Shown: positions 24,607-36,900 of the stretch, piece by piece
Numbering within the stretch: position 1 is the stretch's first letter
Layout of the letters: each line of letters opens with the position of its first letter
NCBI GenBank assembly: GCA_003255065.1
Contig: QAOA01006679.1
Location: forward strand, 293,426-357,425
Length of the DNA: 64,000 bases
Direction of reading: 5' to 3'
From: Cercis canadensis
Taxonomy: Eukaryota; Streptophyta; Magnoliopsida; Fabales; Fabaceae
Made by a program: the position numbers and the translations under genes
The notes under the pieces: generated by a model
The model's input: the letters and a program-made list of their open reading frames with translations, nothing else
Told to the model about the DNA's origin: nothing
Databases searched by the model: none

Positions 24607-27362
24607 ATGAAGCCCTTTTGCAGATTCTTGATTCTTCTGGCGCTGTTTGCTGTTGCCGAATCTTCATGCAACAGTACAAGAGATTACGAGCTTCTCTCAA
24701 AGGCCTTCAAATCAGTTTCTGGGTTCCACATTTCCTGGCTCCAAACAGTGCCAAACAACTGTTCAACCCCTCAGAGTAGCTCTATAAAGCTTCCCTTCAA
24801 GAATCTAACTGGTACTATCTCGTGGAAGTTTCTGAGGAACATGACCAATTTGATGGCTCTTGATCTCTCTGGGAATTCTCTACAAGGCTCTGTTCCAAGC
24901 TGGTTTTGGACACTTCCAAGCTTAAAGATGGTTAATTTAGCCAACAACCGGTTCGGTGGCACCATTGGGTTCGAACCCACTTCAGAAAACGGCTCGTTTT
25001 CGCAGGTTGAAACGCTCAATCTTTCCCATAACAGGTTCACCAATCAGGTTCAGCTTTCTGGGTTTTCTGAATTGAAAGTTCTTGACCTTTCTCATAACAA
25101 TTTCACAAATCTCCCTTCTGGGTTTCAAAACCTCACGAAGCTTCAGCACCTTGATCTCTCACACTGCGGAATCAAAGCCAATGTGAAACCCATCTCTGTT
25201 CTACGAGAACTCAACTACTTGGACTTGTCGTTCAACAAGCTGAATGGTAGTTTCCCTGCTGATTTCCCTGATATGAAAAAGCTCAAGATTTTGAATGTTT
25301 CGTTCAACAACTTCAACGCGACGGGTCGTTTCGATGGCTACAAGATGTTTCCTAAATCAGCTTTCATTGAAGCGGGTCATAATTTCAATTACATTGCATC
25401 AAAAATACCCAACCTTCATTCTTTAAAAACCCCATCCTCTCACAAAGAAACACAAGCCTTGAACGAGAAACCCAAGCACAAGCACAAATCCAAAACAGTG
25501 ATTCTGGCGGTGTCGTTGGCTTCAGCATTTGTTGTTATTCTCTTGTGTTTCTGGGTATTCTGCTGTTACAGAAGAAAGCAATTAGCGAAAAGGAACAAAT
25601 GGGCGATTTCCAAACCGGTCCCGTTACCGGTCAAGATCGAGAAATCTGGACCGTTCGCTTTTGAGACCGAATCGGGTACCTCGTGGGTAGCAGATCTTAA
25701 GGAACCAACGTCCGCACCGGTCGTCATGTTCGAGAAGCCGTTGATGAACCTTAGCTTCAAGGACCTGATTGCTGCCACGTCACACTTCGGGAAGGACTCG
25801 CAGCTCGCTGAGGGAAGGTGTGGGCCCATGTACGGTGCAGTTCTTCCAGGTGACATACACGTGGCAATCAAGGTTCTGGAGAATGCCAAAGACGTGGATC
25901 ATGATGACGCGGTGGCCATGTTCGTTGACTTATCGGAGCTAAAGCATCCGAATTTGTTGCCTCTCTCCGGTTACTGTATTGCAGGTAGCGTACGGTGTTT
26001 TGATGTGTTATTGTTTTTGCAGAGTCCTTTTAAATTGAAGTTTGAACTGTGCACCATTGAATGGGCTTCACGGGTTTCTTTCTTTTAATTGCATAATGTC
26101 GTACTCAGTGACTTGTTGTTTAACCATTTTCACCTAAATCTAGCACTGGGTATGATTACGTATAGGAATTCGTGTACTTTGAAATGGTATGGGCATGTTC
26201 CTTGATGAATGGTTGTTGGACTCAACACCTTTCTTTTTGCCATTGTTGGAATAACACTTAAATACACAAATTATCAGTGTTACAAGTTTTAATTTCAATA
26301 ATAACTTGTATTATGTTTAAGTAGAATTGTTGAAATCACATTCTACTCATTTCTATATTTAGCATGATTTTAACTTTTACATTCACTATTTTTATACTTT
26401 ATTGTACAAATTGCTATATGAGTTTGACTTTGAGTATGTTATTTAGACAATTGTATATCACTATTTGAATTTAAGTTGTCTCTTTTTTTCTTTTTTCTAA
26501 ATTTAAATGAAACTACTCGTTCAATTCTACACCATTGTGATTTAAGAATTTGAAACAAACATGATTTTTACTTTTTTGAGTTTCAACTTGTCAGTCTAGT
26601 TATCTATATAGTTTAACTATTTCGTAATATTATGTTATAGTTATATAAATGAATAGAATTACTTTTCATTTTTTTCGTGTAAATTAATTCTTTTTTTTCA
26701 TCTGCATTTTAGGTAAGGAGAAGTTAGTATTATACGAGTTCATGTCAAACGGCGATTTGGGTAGATGGCTACACGAGCTCCCCACTGGAGAGACTAACGT
26801 GGAGGATTGGAGTGGAGACACGTGGGAGATTCAAAACGGTGCCGGATCGCAAGCTTCGTCCCCGGAAAAGATGGGTTGGCTAACACGACATCGAATCGCC
26901 GTCGGGATAGCACGTGGGCTGGCCTATCTCCATCACGCCGGGTCAAAACCTGTAGTCCACGGTCACCTAGTCACATCAAATATCTTACTCGCCGATGACT
27001 TTGAGCCCCGAATCGCCGATTTCGGGTTCCGAAAAATCGGGACCCGAAACATTGGCGGCGGAAACTGCACCACCGAGACCGACGTGTACTGTTTCGGAGT
27101 GGTTCTGATGGAGCTCCTGACGGGGAAGCCCGGCACGGCGGAGACGGTGGTTTGGGTTCGGAAGCTGGTGAGGGATAATAACGGTGTGCGCGGGTTGGAT
27201 GAGAGGTTGAAACTCGGTCATGACTCGGAGGCGGAGATGGTTGAGAGTCTCCGAGTCGCGTACCTGTGTACGGCCGAGTCACCTGGGAAAAGACCCTCTA
27301 TGCGACAGGTTCTCGGTTTGCTCAAAGACATTCATCCCCGCGGAGGGCCCGACCCGCATTGA
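24607..27362 (+). CDS. LRR receptor-like pseudokinase (CaMRLK/MEE62-like)
   Basis: Two exons (24607-25984 and 26713-27362, intron 728 bp) give 675 residues. The start is the ATG at 24607; an in-frame GTG 15 bp upstream is not a eukaryotic start. Order: signal peptide (1-20), about six to seven LRRs ([46 protein letters not shown]), transmembrane helix (298-322) and basic CCYRRK. A kinase-like domain runs from about 380. VAIK lysine 422 and DFG (562-564) are kept. The glycine loop is degraded ([10 protein letters not shown]) and HRD is replaced by HGH (542-544), losing the catalytic Asp, so it probably signals as a pseudokinase at the plasma membrane. Similarity to Arabidopsis At5g45800 is from memory. 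Confidence 0.92.
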
Positions 27363-30300
27363 TCCGGTTCCCCACGCGATTGAGAAGCGTTTCTTTTGCC
27401 CTCACCCGTTTAACCCTTCATTGATTGGGAGGAGCATTACACGCGCTGTTGGTGACCGTAGGCTTGGCATTGAGTGCTGGGTTTGGAGTTTCGGGCCATG
27501 TTTTGGTGTCCTTTTTTTTCTTCTGATTTTCTGATGTATAGACAAAAATTTTGAAAAAAGGGAGAAAAGAAAAAGTGAAAAGGAAAAAGGTAGGCAAAAT
27601 GAAGTGGGGTGGGGTGGGGTAGGGAAGGGTGAAATAAGGGCAATGAATGGGAGAGATATGTAGGTTTTTTGGTAAGCAAAGGGGCATAGAAGAGAATCCC
27701 ACTCACTCATTACTTGTCTCTTCTAAGAGGGGATTCCATCATTAAAATTCTTTATGGTTTTTTTAATTATTTTTCCTTTTTTTTTTTTGCTTTTTGATTT
27801 TGTTTTCTATTACTCTTTTCACTTTGTTTCTTTTTGCTTTATTCCCTTGTTAATTTATTTAGAATATCCCTCTTTGGGTTACCCAAAGAACTAGATAAGA
27901 TAGAAGAATCAACTATGCATGGATGTCTATTTGCAGCTTACGTGTTTGTTTTATTGTCTCTTGAGGGACCATTAGTTAACGTCGTGGGCTCGTCAAGGCA
28001 TTTTGTGCAAGTTTTCTCGAAGGCAAGTCCATTTTTGGTTTGTCAATTTTGTACGCCAAGTCGTTTATGCCGCGTGCCCAAGTTGTTTAGCATGATTGAG
28101 AGGTAATGTTTGAATGATTATGGTGGACGAGAATGTCAAGAGGATCTTTTTGGAGCTATTATGGGCATGGAATATGAGAAGTACGCGTTCTCAACTTGGA
28201 AAATTCAATGACAATGGATTTGTAAAATTGGTATTATAATCATTTCAGGTGTATTAAAGTGGTATTTGTTGTAAACTCTAGAAGTATTCTATGGTTTGTT
28301 TTCAACGATTTTGACCTTTTTGACACTTTAAACGGTTTGCATAATTTAATAAGTTACGTATGATGCTCATGATGCTGCTGGTTTTGCTCTAGACTTATAG
28401 GGATTCAATATATAAAAAAATGGTAGGCACTTAGAATTTAATTATTAAAATTGCTGCTAGAATTATGTAAATTTATAATCATCCTTAGATAAATATAGAG
28501 ATCTTATCACTTTGTTTCATTTAATAGTTATATTTAAATTTTGATAAAGTTTTGTCTAACATATTTTTCTTTGATTAAATAGTATTACAGACGGTATTAG
28601 GCTAGGGTTTTATACTATTTTTATCCATGGACCATAATTTGTAAAGAAAAAACCATGTACATTTTTGCGTTTCTTCTTCTTCCATCTAGCCTTTATTTTA
28701 TTATTTTTCATGCAACAAAAGAAGGAAAAGAGAATTCCAAAATAGGGAAAGAGGCAAGTAAGAAAAGGAAACATGTCAAAAGAAAAAGAACTATTTTTGG
28801 AGAACAGAGAAGACGGTGTTTTTGAGTGCATAAGGGTGAATATATTAATTATGATTATGTGGTTAATTAATTATCAATAAATTATATTTCTTTTGTTCTT
28901 ATTACTTCTATCTAAAATACCTATTTTTGGAGTTAATGAAATGGTACCTCCACTTAAGAGATGGCTTTAGCAAGTTCCTTTTAACTTTAAATAAAGTTAT
29001 GTAAAACACTATACATAATTTGCTCATCATTGCAATTCAATTGGCTCAACTCGTATTATTATTGGGCCAAAAGTTTGGCTTATCTTAAATGGAGAGATAA
29101 TTTTTTTGGTAAATCCTTTCTTAAAGAGTATTAAGTGCTTTCTTCTATTTACCTAAGATTAAAGAAAAATAATAATAACAACATTATAATATAGTTAAGG
29201 TGTGGATGATTTATAATACTGCACTTAACCTACTCTTTCCAACCCCTTAATGAAAATCATAAACAGTTTGTGAAATTGGTGATGATGAATTTAGCAGAGT
29301 TGTATAAGTAAATTGTGGTAACTCATGCAAATCTTATTATAATTAGTGTATATTTGCATGAGAAAATAGGTGGAACTTAGATAGAAGTATTTTGCGCGTC
29401 ATTGTCCACTTCACTTTCAGCTTCTTCGAAGTTGGTCTGCTATGAAGCTAGGTTTCCGTGTCACTCTTTGTTGGAAAATTCTTGAGTTGAGGCTGACATT
29501 TCAATAGTGACATTAATTCCAAATTAGAGAAGAAAAACTGCAAGCATGTGTCTCTTACTTTCACCCTTTTTGTGCTTTATCAAAAGCACTTTCTTTTCCT
29601 TAAGCGTTGTTCTTTCTTTATTTTTTCTTTCCCAAGGTTGAATGAGAAAGTGAAATTCTATAATTCTTTTATCGATATTTACTTAACTCCACAAAGTAGA
29701 TTCTGTACAGAAATGCATCTTGTCTTCATTTTAGTCCTATTTTGAAAATCAAAATCTTCAATTTATATGTCTCTTTTTATCTTATTTACTATCTTTACTA
29801 CCAAACAGTCAAACACATTGTTAATTTCCATTTTCTTATGAACAATTTGATTATTCAATGGCTATAGAGAAGGAGAAAGAAGAAGAAAAGAAGAGTTCAT
29901 CTGGGTTAATCATTTTTTAAAAGAACAATCTTAATATAATATTACACTAATTGACAAATGCCTTTTAATTTACAACACATCTGATTGCTGACATAAAGTT
30001 GAGTGCTACAATTTTGGAGGTCTTTTTTCCTTTTGCTTTATACATGCAAAACTGACTCATAGACTTTCACTTCACTATTTTCCTAAAATTTTTCATTTCC
30101 ACGATAAGACAGATGCTTCTAAGCTTAGCAAATAGCAATTGGAAAACTTACCTCCTTGCCAGGGCCAAAGGGTACATTAGTGGTGTGCTTTCATCTAAAT
30201 TGGTCTCAAGATAAGATTTGCTTTGATTTCATCCTTGTCAGTCTCAGCTACATCTTGGATGACAATAATAATAATAGCTACACACCAATTGCATCTTAAA

Positions 30301-31394
30301 ATACTTGCAGTCTCCATTTGAGTTAAAAGAAAAGTCACAAAGCTCATATATATGCATGGTGTGCAAATAGAAAAAGAAGAGATAAGAACCATGTTATATA
30401 ACTTTTAGTGAAAAAAAAAATTCTAGATGTACAACTATATGTAATTGTTTAAGTATTGACATTTAAATTTACTAAAAAGTAAGTTTAAGTTATGTGCCTG
30501 AATTTTGATATAGTTTATGATAGAGATTAAAGGTATGAGCCTATGAAGATCTATCTAACAACTTAAAATTGAGTTAATTTGATTTTTGACATAGAAAAAT
30601 GGCATTAGTGAGTAATTTGTGGTTAAGGTTTCATTATTTGACATGACACACTTCTTAATGCCTTAAAATGTAAAATATTGTAAAGGTGTTCTTTCTCAAC
30701 CTTTATGACCTAAAGAGTTTGTATTGGGCACTTCGTAACACAAGCACACATAACATAATTATTTTAGAGAAATCTCAAAAAGACTAAGATCTTAAGTGCC
30801 TGAATTCACATTCTTCGTTTAGAAATTTATTTCTATGACAAAAAAAAGAAAAAATGCACATTGGTGTGCTTTGATCCGAAGGCAAGCTTGTTCAACCCAA
30901 TTGACTTCTAGCTCTTGGGAAGGTAACTCATTAATGTGAGTTGTAAGTAGAATGAGAACCATCTACAATATTTTACCCTGACAAATTTTGAGCCACGGAA
31001 CATGCTTGGCGTTCACATCAGTAGCATGAAAATTCTACCCTTTCAGTAAATTAAGGATACCGACATGGTGGAATGGAGTTATGATTATGAAGCATACTTG
31101 TTCAGAAAACTTAAATATTGTCACTATATTGTTTAGCTGGCCTTCAATTATTGAATTTCGCTTTTTTTTTTTCATAATTTCCATTATTGAATTTCAGACC
31201 TACCCATTAAATTAAGGACAAAATTTAAGTAAAGTTTTATAAATACTGATGATGTTGTTCCCCTATTAAAACATTACACATATATTAATTTTTATACATC
31301 AGCAGTTACATTATCTTTTTATTATTCCTCAAAATTTCATCATCGCTTACCTTTAATTTCTCTTTTTCCCAGCAAACTCCAATGGTGTTCCTCT
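27363..31394. other. 4 kb intergenic, G-rich spot near start
   Basis: Contains the likely 3' UTR of the kinase gene, then AT-rich DNA. Small frames at 27834-28106, 28831-28610 and 29548-29745 have no recognisable homology. Confidence 0.45.
27606..27629 (+). other. Putative G-quadruplex motif
   Basis: GGGGTGGGGTGGGGTAGGG followed by AAGGG: five G tracts separated by 1-2 nt, on the sense strand 244 bp past the kinase stop. If transcribed it could fold in the 3' UTR; folding is predicted from the pattern only. Confidence 0.5.
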
Positions 31395-31812
31395 CTCCCT
31401 TTGCAACATGGATTTGAGTTCAAAGAAGCAACCATAGAGGATTTCCAACGCGCTTTTTGGCAAAACAGAATCACCTCCACAGAACTCATTAAATTCTATA
31501 AAAATGAAATCCATAGAAGAAACCCGATCCTGGGTGGTGTAACAGAAGTGAACCCAGATGCAGATTTTCAAGCCATGAAAGCTGACAAAGAGCGTTTGGC
31601 TGGGAAGCGAGGGACTAAATTGAGAGGAATTCCTATTCTGATTAAGGATAATATTGCAACCAAGAATAGGATGAACACCACGGCTGGTTCCTTCGCTCTG
31701 CTTGGATCCACGGTGGCTCAGGATTCGTTTGTAGTGACGAAATTGAGGGAAGCTGGGGCTGTTATTCTCGGAAAAGCTAGCTTAAAAGAGTGGTCTGGTT
31801 TCCGGTCAGTGA
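31395..31812 (+). pseudogene. Truncated amidase (amidase-signature family)
   Basis: The frame reads HGFEFKEATIEDFQRAF, then FYKNEIHRRNPILGGVTEVN, GIPILIKDNIAT and NTTAGSFALLGS, ending ILGKASLKEWSGFRS. This matches the N-terminal third of plant amidase-signature proteins (GatA-like, At4g34880 type). The catalytic lysine of GIPILIKDN is present. Homology stops after FRS, so the Ser-Ser part of the triad (GSSSG region) is absent. The usual leader peptide before HGF is missing or out of frame, and no ATG opens this frame. It is a gene fragment, not a functional enzyme. Confidence 0.85.
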
Positions 31813-32479
31813 ATATGCCCGGCCGTTGTTCCATTGGAATGAGATGGAGGGAGGGACACCATTGGAGGTTGCTGGGGGAGAGAGAAATTAAGAGTGAAAG
31901 ATGAAATTTTGATGAATAATAAAGAGATGATATGACAGTTGATGTGTAAAAATTAATACACATGTAATATTTTAACAGGAAAACAACACCACCAATACTT
32001 ATGAAACTTTACCTAAGTTTTGTCTTTAAATTAAACAACGGTACGTCTAACCACCTGCACTTCTTGATGTAATGGGATAATATACATTATTATAGATTAG
32101 CGTGGTTGGTAGAATCTAAATTTAACACGAAAAAGAGATTTAAATGAGTTTGTTTAATACAGAATAACAACATCATGGCCAAAGAATACTCTTTCATGCG
32201 AAACTGGGTGAACTGAGCTAGTGCATAGTGACAGTGTCCTCGCCAGAAGAGATATGATGTTTATCTATAACAAAAAAAAATGTTTAGATCGATAAATCTA
32301 GAGTAAATCTATTAAAAATTCAGGTATGTACAATTAAATTGATATATTGCTATTCGTACCTAGCTAGAAGAAGCATGCAAAAACCAGAACCCTAGATAGA
32401 TAGGTCTCTCTCATTAACGCTTTAACTCAAACTCGTTAGACATAACCAATCTTAGAAAAGTTTAGCCTCATTATGCTTT
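31813..32479. other. No gene seen
   Basis: AT-rich DNA after the amidase break point; no coding signal. Confidence 0.4.
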
Positions 32480-32656
32480 GCCTTCTATTTGAGGTTACAA
32501 AAATGAAGATAAAAAAAAAAAATATATATAAGGGTTTGAGGTTACTCCTTAATTTTTTTTTCTTTGTTAATCTTGAACTTTCAAACAATGGGATAGACAC
32601 ATTTATTCATTTCCTTTCATCTCTTTTACCTCCAATTTTAACTCCCAAACAAACCC
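32480..32656. mobile_element. Truncated Harbinger-like MITE copy
   Basis: Similar to the right half of the element at 3635-4086 (AGGGTTTGAG, TTAATCTTGAA, TTTTAACTCCCAAACAAA). It ends CCCAAACAAACCC followed by TAA, a typical Harbinger target. No left inverted end was found. Confidence 0.6.
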
Positions 32657-33860
32657 TAAATGATTCCCTTCTATTTGAGGATCTTAGACCCTATCTAAGT
32701 CATGTGTGCTTTATAATTTTATCACTCTCTTATTCACCGCTTGGCAGCACAAAAAACACATGACTGTCATTGTTCAAACTATATTGCCACCATGGAGCCA
32801 TTTCAAGACAGATTTAAAGGCTTGGGTTCATTAGGAAGCTAACTAGTGATATTAAAAGAGGTTTTTTCATTTCTTGAACTGTGAATCTTAGAATGATTTG
32901 TATGCTAGCTCAGGAAAGTATGGGTTAACTTGCTTGCAAATTTACTAAATATGGTTTAATTGTTTTCGGTGTAATCATGGGCTTATGTATTAGGAGCCAT
33001 AGAAATGAGATCCAATAGAAATTCCATGGCCTTGTAAACTCATAGGCCATAGAAAATTGCTATTTAGCCAATGAAATTTTGGCAGCAATTTAACTGAAGA
33101 TTCAAAGTGGTCGAGTCACTAATTTATCATAAATGGTTTCCTTAATCCCACATCACTCGTAGCTACAAATTCAATCAACTCACCCTAGGCTAAATAATAT
33201 TTTTTTCATTTTTTGTTTTTCTCATGCAAACAAATTTTTATATAAAAAAAGTGCAGATTTGCTTTATGAGAAAACATGAGATAGCTTTTTTGCAGTGTTT
33301 TAAAAATTAGATTGGACCAGCCGGTCCGACCGATTGAACTAATAAATTGTCATGGTATTGATCTAGTTGATACCCTCTAACTCGTTGGAGTAGTTGGACC
33401 GGTCAAAACCGGTGCCAACCGGTGGCTTGACCACTTTGAATCTTCATAGATCCATGGAGGATTTGGGCTTGTCTTTTTGGCGAGTCCTATGCCATAAATT
33501 TTGATAGCAAACAAGTATTTTGGGTTTACCCTGTTTGAATTAACTTTTACACAGTGTATTTGAATTTATTGGGCCACTAGCATAAAACGAAAAGCTTCTC
33601 TAGGGGGTCAAGTTTTACAAATTTTGATCAATAAAACAAAACGACAGCGTTGCCTACAACCAGCCCAAATTGCCCAATTGTTCTACGGTTCACTACTTCT
33701 CTCATCTTCCTCCTCCTTCTGGTTCGGGTCCTCGTTCTAATTCCTAACCCTCGCGTTCCCTCCTTTTTCTATTTTCTCCAAAATTCCCTTTCAAATTTTC
33801 TTCACTCTCAGCTTCAATACACTAAAAATTATTGAATTCCACTCAATCTTGTAGCATTCA
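32657..33860. other. Intergenic, with an ACCGGT-rich repeat remnant
   Basis: At about 33310-33435 there are several close GGTCCGACC / ACCGGTC / ACCGGTT words (GGACCAGCCGGTCCGACCG, TGGACCGGTCAAAACCGGTG), a dispersed-repeat signature common in plant genomes. No gene is seen. From about 33640 the sequence becomes pyrimidine-rich, as in a TATA-less promoter and 5' UTR leading to the gene at 33941. Confidence 0.4.
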
Positions 33861-33940
33861 AAACCCTCAATTTTCTTTTTTTTTTCACTCTCCTACACTT
33901 TTCACTGACCTCCAGAATCGTCACCGGCACCCTAGCTTCC

Positions 33941-36900
33941 ATGGCGTCGGGGAGGAAACAACCCGAGGGCATTGCTCTGCTGTCCATGTACTACGACGAA
34001 GAAGACGACGAGATGGAGGACGTGGAAGAAGGGGCAGAGGAGGGAGAGCAACGAGAGGATGATACAGATGCCAGAATTGCAGAGGAAGATTCAATGACCG
34101 ATGCTGATAGAATGGGGGTAGCTGATTCTGCTAACGACGCTACTCCTCCAGCTGCGAACGATGGGTTGACCCCTCCTGAGAGGAGTAAATTTGGGACTTC
34201 AACGCCGCAACTGAATATGATGGTTTCGCCGCGGGAGCAACGTGTGGTGTCGGTGGATTCGAGGAGGAGAGGGAGAGGGAGAGGGACGCTTGCGATAGTG
34301 GACTATGGTCATGATGAAGTGGCAATGTCACCTGAGCCTGAGGTACTCCTTCTCCTTTGTTCTTGTTAGAACATAGAAACCTTTTGCCCATTAGGATAAA
34401 CTGACAAGTTAGAATGCATGTTCTTTTAGTTTCTAATCTCTGGCATGATTTTTCTAAAACTTTCAGTGGTAGTTTGATAAATTGACTGAAGAGATGGCAT
34501 TTCGGCTATTTCTTTCAATACTCAAATTCTTGAGAAAAAAGTTCCTGGAAATGTTAGATGGTGTTTTATAAACCTTACATATCGATTGTAAGAAGTGTAA
34601 CCAAGTAGTACCTCTGGCCATGAAAAGGGCTAGGTCAGGGATGATGGCTGGGCTATTTTCCATTAGATAACCTGGTAGTACTGTTTTATGGTAAATAATA
34701 AGTTGTGGTTGGTTCTCATTGCAGGAAGGGGAGATAGATGGTAGTGGTCGAGTAATGTTTGGTGATCAGCTTCAAACAGCCAATGGTAAGTAGAAATTGT
34801 ATTTAAGTATTGAGTTATTTCTTGTCAACTTCTGATTAATGTTTGTCCCACTTACTCCACTCCACACATTTGTTTGAACATAATCTAATCTTACTCTTGG
34901 TTATGTGGTTTATTAATTTTTCAGTGTTCATTGAGAATTCATTAACTTTTAGAATTTCATGATGCCCCTGATTCGCTGTGGAATGATGTGATTTAAAACA
35001 TGACTCGTCTACTTTTCTGGTCAGTCAGTTAAATAAAATGGTCGGTATGGCAAATATAGCCATAAGTATGAGCTAATGGTGTAATCTGCTGTACAGTTAT
35101 GGTTATAATTATTTACAATAGTTAGAGTCTATTATTTTCTGTATGATATTTGTTGAATCATGAGAAATGGCTTAGATACATGTATATTTGCAAGTTTTAG
35201 GCCTATCATCGATTTCAAGCTTTGGATTTATTGCAAATGCATGAGAACTTGTCTGCATTTGTTTATTTAAGACTTAAGGAATGTGCTGAAGTCACTGGTT
35301 CTTATTTGGGTCATTACTCATTAAGGAGGAGGAAGTGCATTGGGATGGTTTAGGTTCACATCTTGCCAACCTAGAAATTGGCAGGGTAAATGAGGAGGGG
35401 AAAAATAATAGGTCATATTAGACTTTGGGGTAATGCTATTGATTTACTTATTTCGTTCTATTTTGTTATTCAAGCTGTAGGTCCATTGTTTTTGCTTCAG
35501 ACTTTGTCAAATATGTTCTTGCAGGTGATTTGTTTGATAGAACACCATCAGGAACAGTCCAGGTTTTGACACCTAGCAATCAAGTTGACACTCCTCAATT
35601 TTCTGAGCCCTTCAAATATGATACCGTGAACCATGATGCTGTGAATGGATCAGATGGTGCAGAACATGTAGAGGCGGATCAGGAAGAACAAAAACTTGTA
35701 GATCCATTGGATAGATTTCTCCCTCCTCCAACAAAAGCTAAATGCTCAGAGGATCTACAAGTAAGTTCCCTTTGAATGCTTTTTCTAACTATCATTGAAT
35801 ACTCTTTTGATACATTGTAAAGGTGTATGCATATATTAATTTGAACTGTTTTTTTGTCGTTATGTCCTTTTTACCATTTCTGATTTGTGGAAGAGCACCC
35901 TTTAAATTGATCTAGCAATCTTGGAAGGTCTAATGCTATTCTTGCTCAAATTTTTGTAACCTGTATTTCTGATTCATCAAAAAGAAATTGTTCATTTTAT
36001 TTATATTTATATTTATATGGGGAATGGTAACCTTGTCTCCTTTATATAGAGGTTAGTATCCTTCATTCTCTCATTGGACAAAAATACCATTCTCTTATTT
36101 ACTGTTTGCTAAAAGTAAATAAACTCCGGGGGTTGTTCAGGTCTTTTTTTTTTTTCGAAAGAAACAAATTCCTGAAAACTTTGCTCTCTTCAAATCTTTC
36201 CCATTTGATATAATCCTTATCATTCATTTGTCTTTCTTCTTTCATCTTTGCAAATGGTTTCCGTCTCTACTGCAAGCATTTATATCAAAAAAATGCAAGA
36301 AGAAAAGAGCATTTGATTCTTAACAGACCCAATACACCCATTCGTTATCCTTGCATTATCTTAAAAGAAGAAAATTGTTTCTTTTTAATTTAAATTCAGA
36401 GAAATAGAACCTTATTGCATTTTTTTTTTTTCCATCTGGATAGTTTTTCTCCTTGCCTGTTTGGTTTTTTTTAAGTTACTACTATTATTCTTAATGGTTG
36501 TGCCAATTATGAACTTTTTTGGACCTAGAAAAAATAATTACTAGGCTACCTCAGGAGATTTTAATAGGAATTTTGGAATATGTCACTTTTCAACTGCTAA
36601 TAGTGAATTATGTAAACTCTTTTTATTAAACAAAAAAAAAAAAAAAAATTATGTAANAAAAAAAGAATTATGTAAACTCTTATATCCAAATACTGTCAAC
36701 CCAATGTGCTCAAGTTTATTTCCAGTTTCCTTTTCTTTGGATAGAAAAGGAAATATTATTAAAGAAGGGAAAAAGTACAAGAGTGGAATTCTCCCAAAGA
36801 AACCACAAAGCTGAAAAAGAACAATAAGGATCTGTTTTTTTCTTTTTTGTGGAAAATTACCTTAACACTCAAAGTTTATTTGCATTCAGGAACACACGAT

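Noticed and set aside
26971..27282. Minus-strand ORFs over the kinase exon 2
   Set aside because: Shadows caused by the GC-rich kinase coding strand.
27402..27710. Overlapping minus-strand Phe/Ser/Pro-rich ORFs
   Set aside because: Low-complexity translation of the purine-rich 3' region of the kinase gene; no family.
33310..33435. ACCGGT-rich block as a regulatory array or CRISPR-like repeat
   Set aside because: Irregular spacing; it matches a common dispersed plant repeat signature and this is a nuclear eukaryotic sequence.
34140..34391. Minus-strand ORF in the SAP30BP-like first exon
   Set aside because: Antisense of a low-complexity coding exon.
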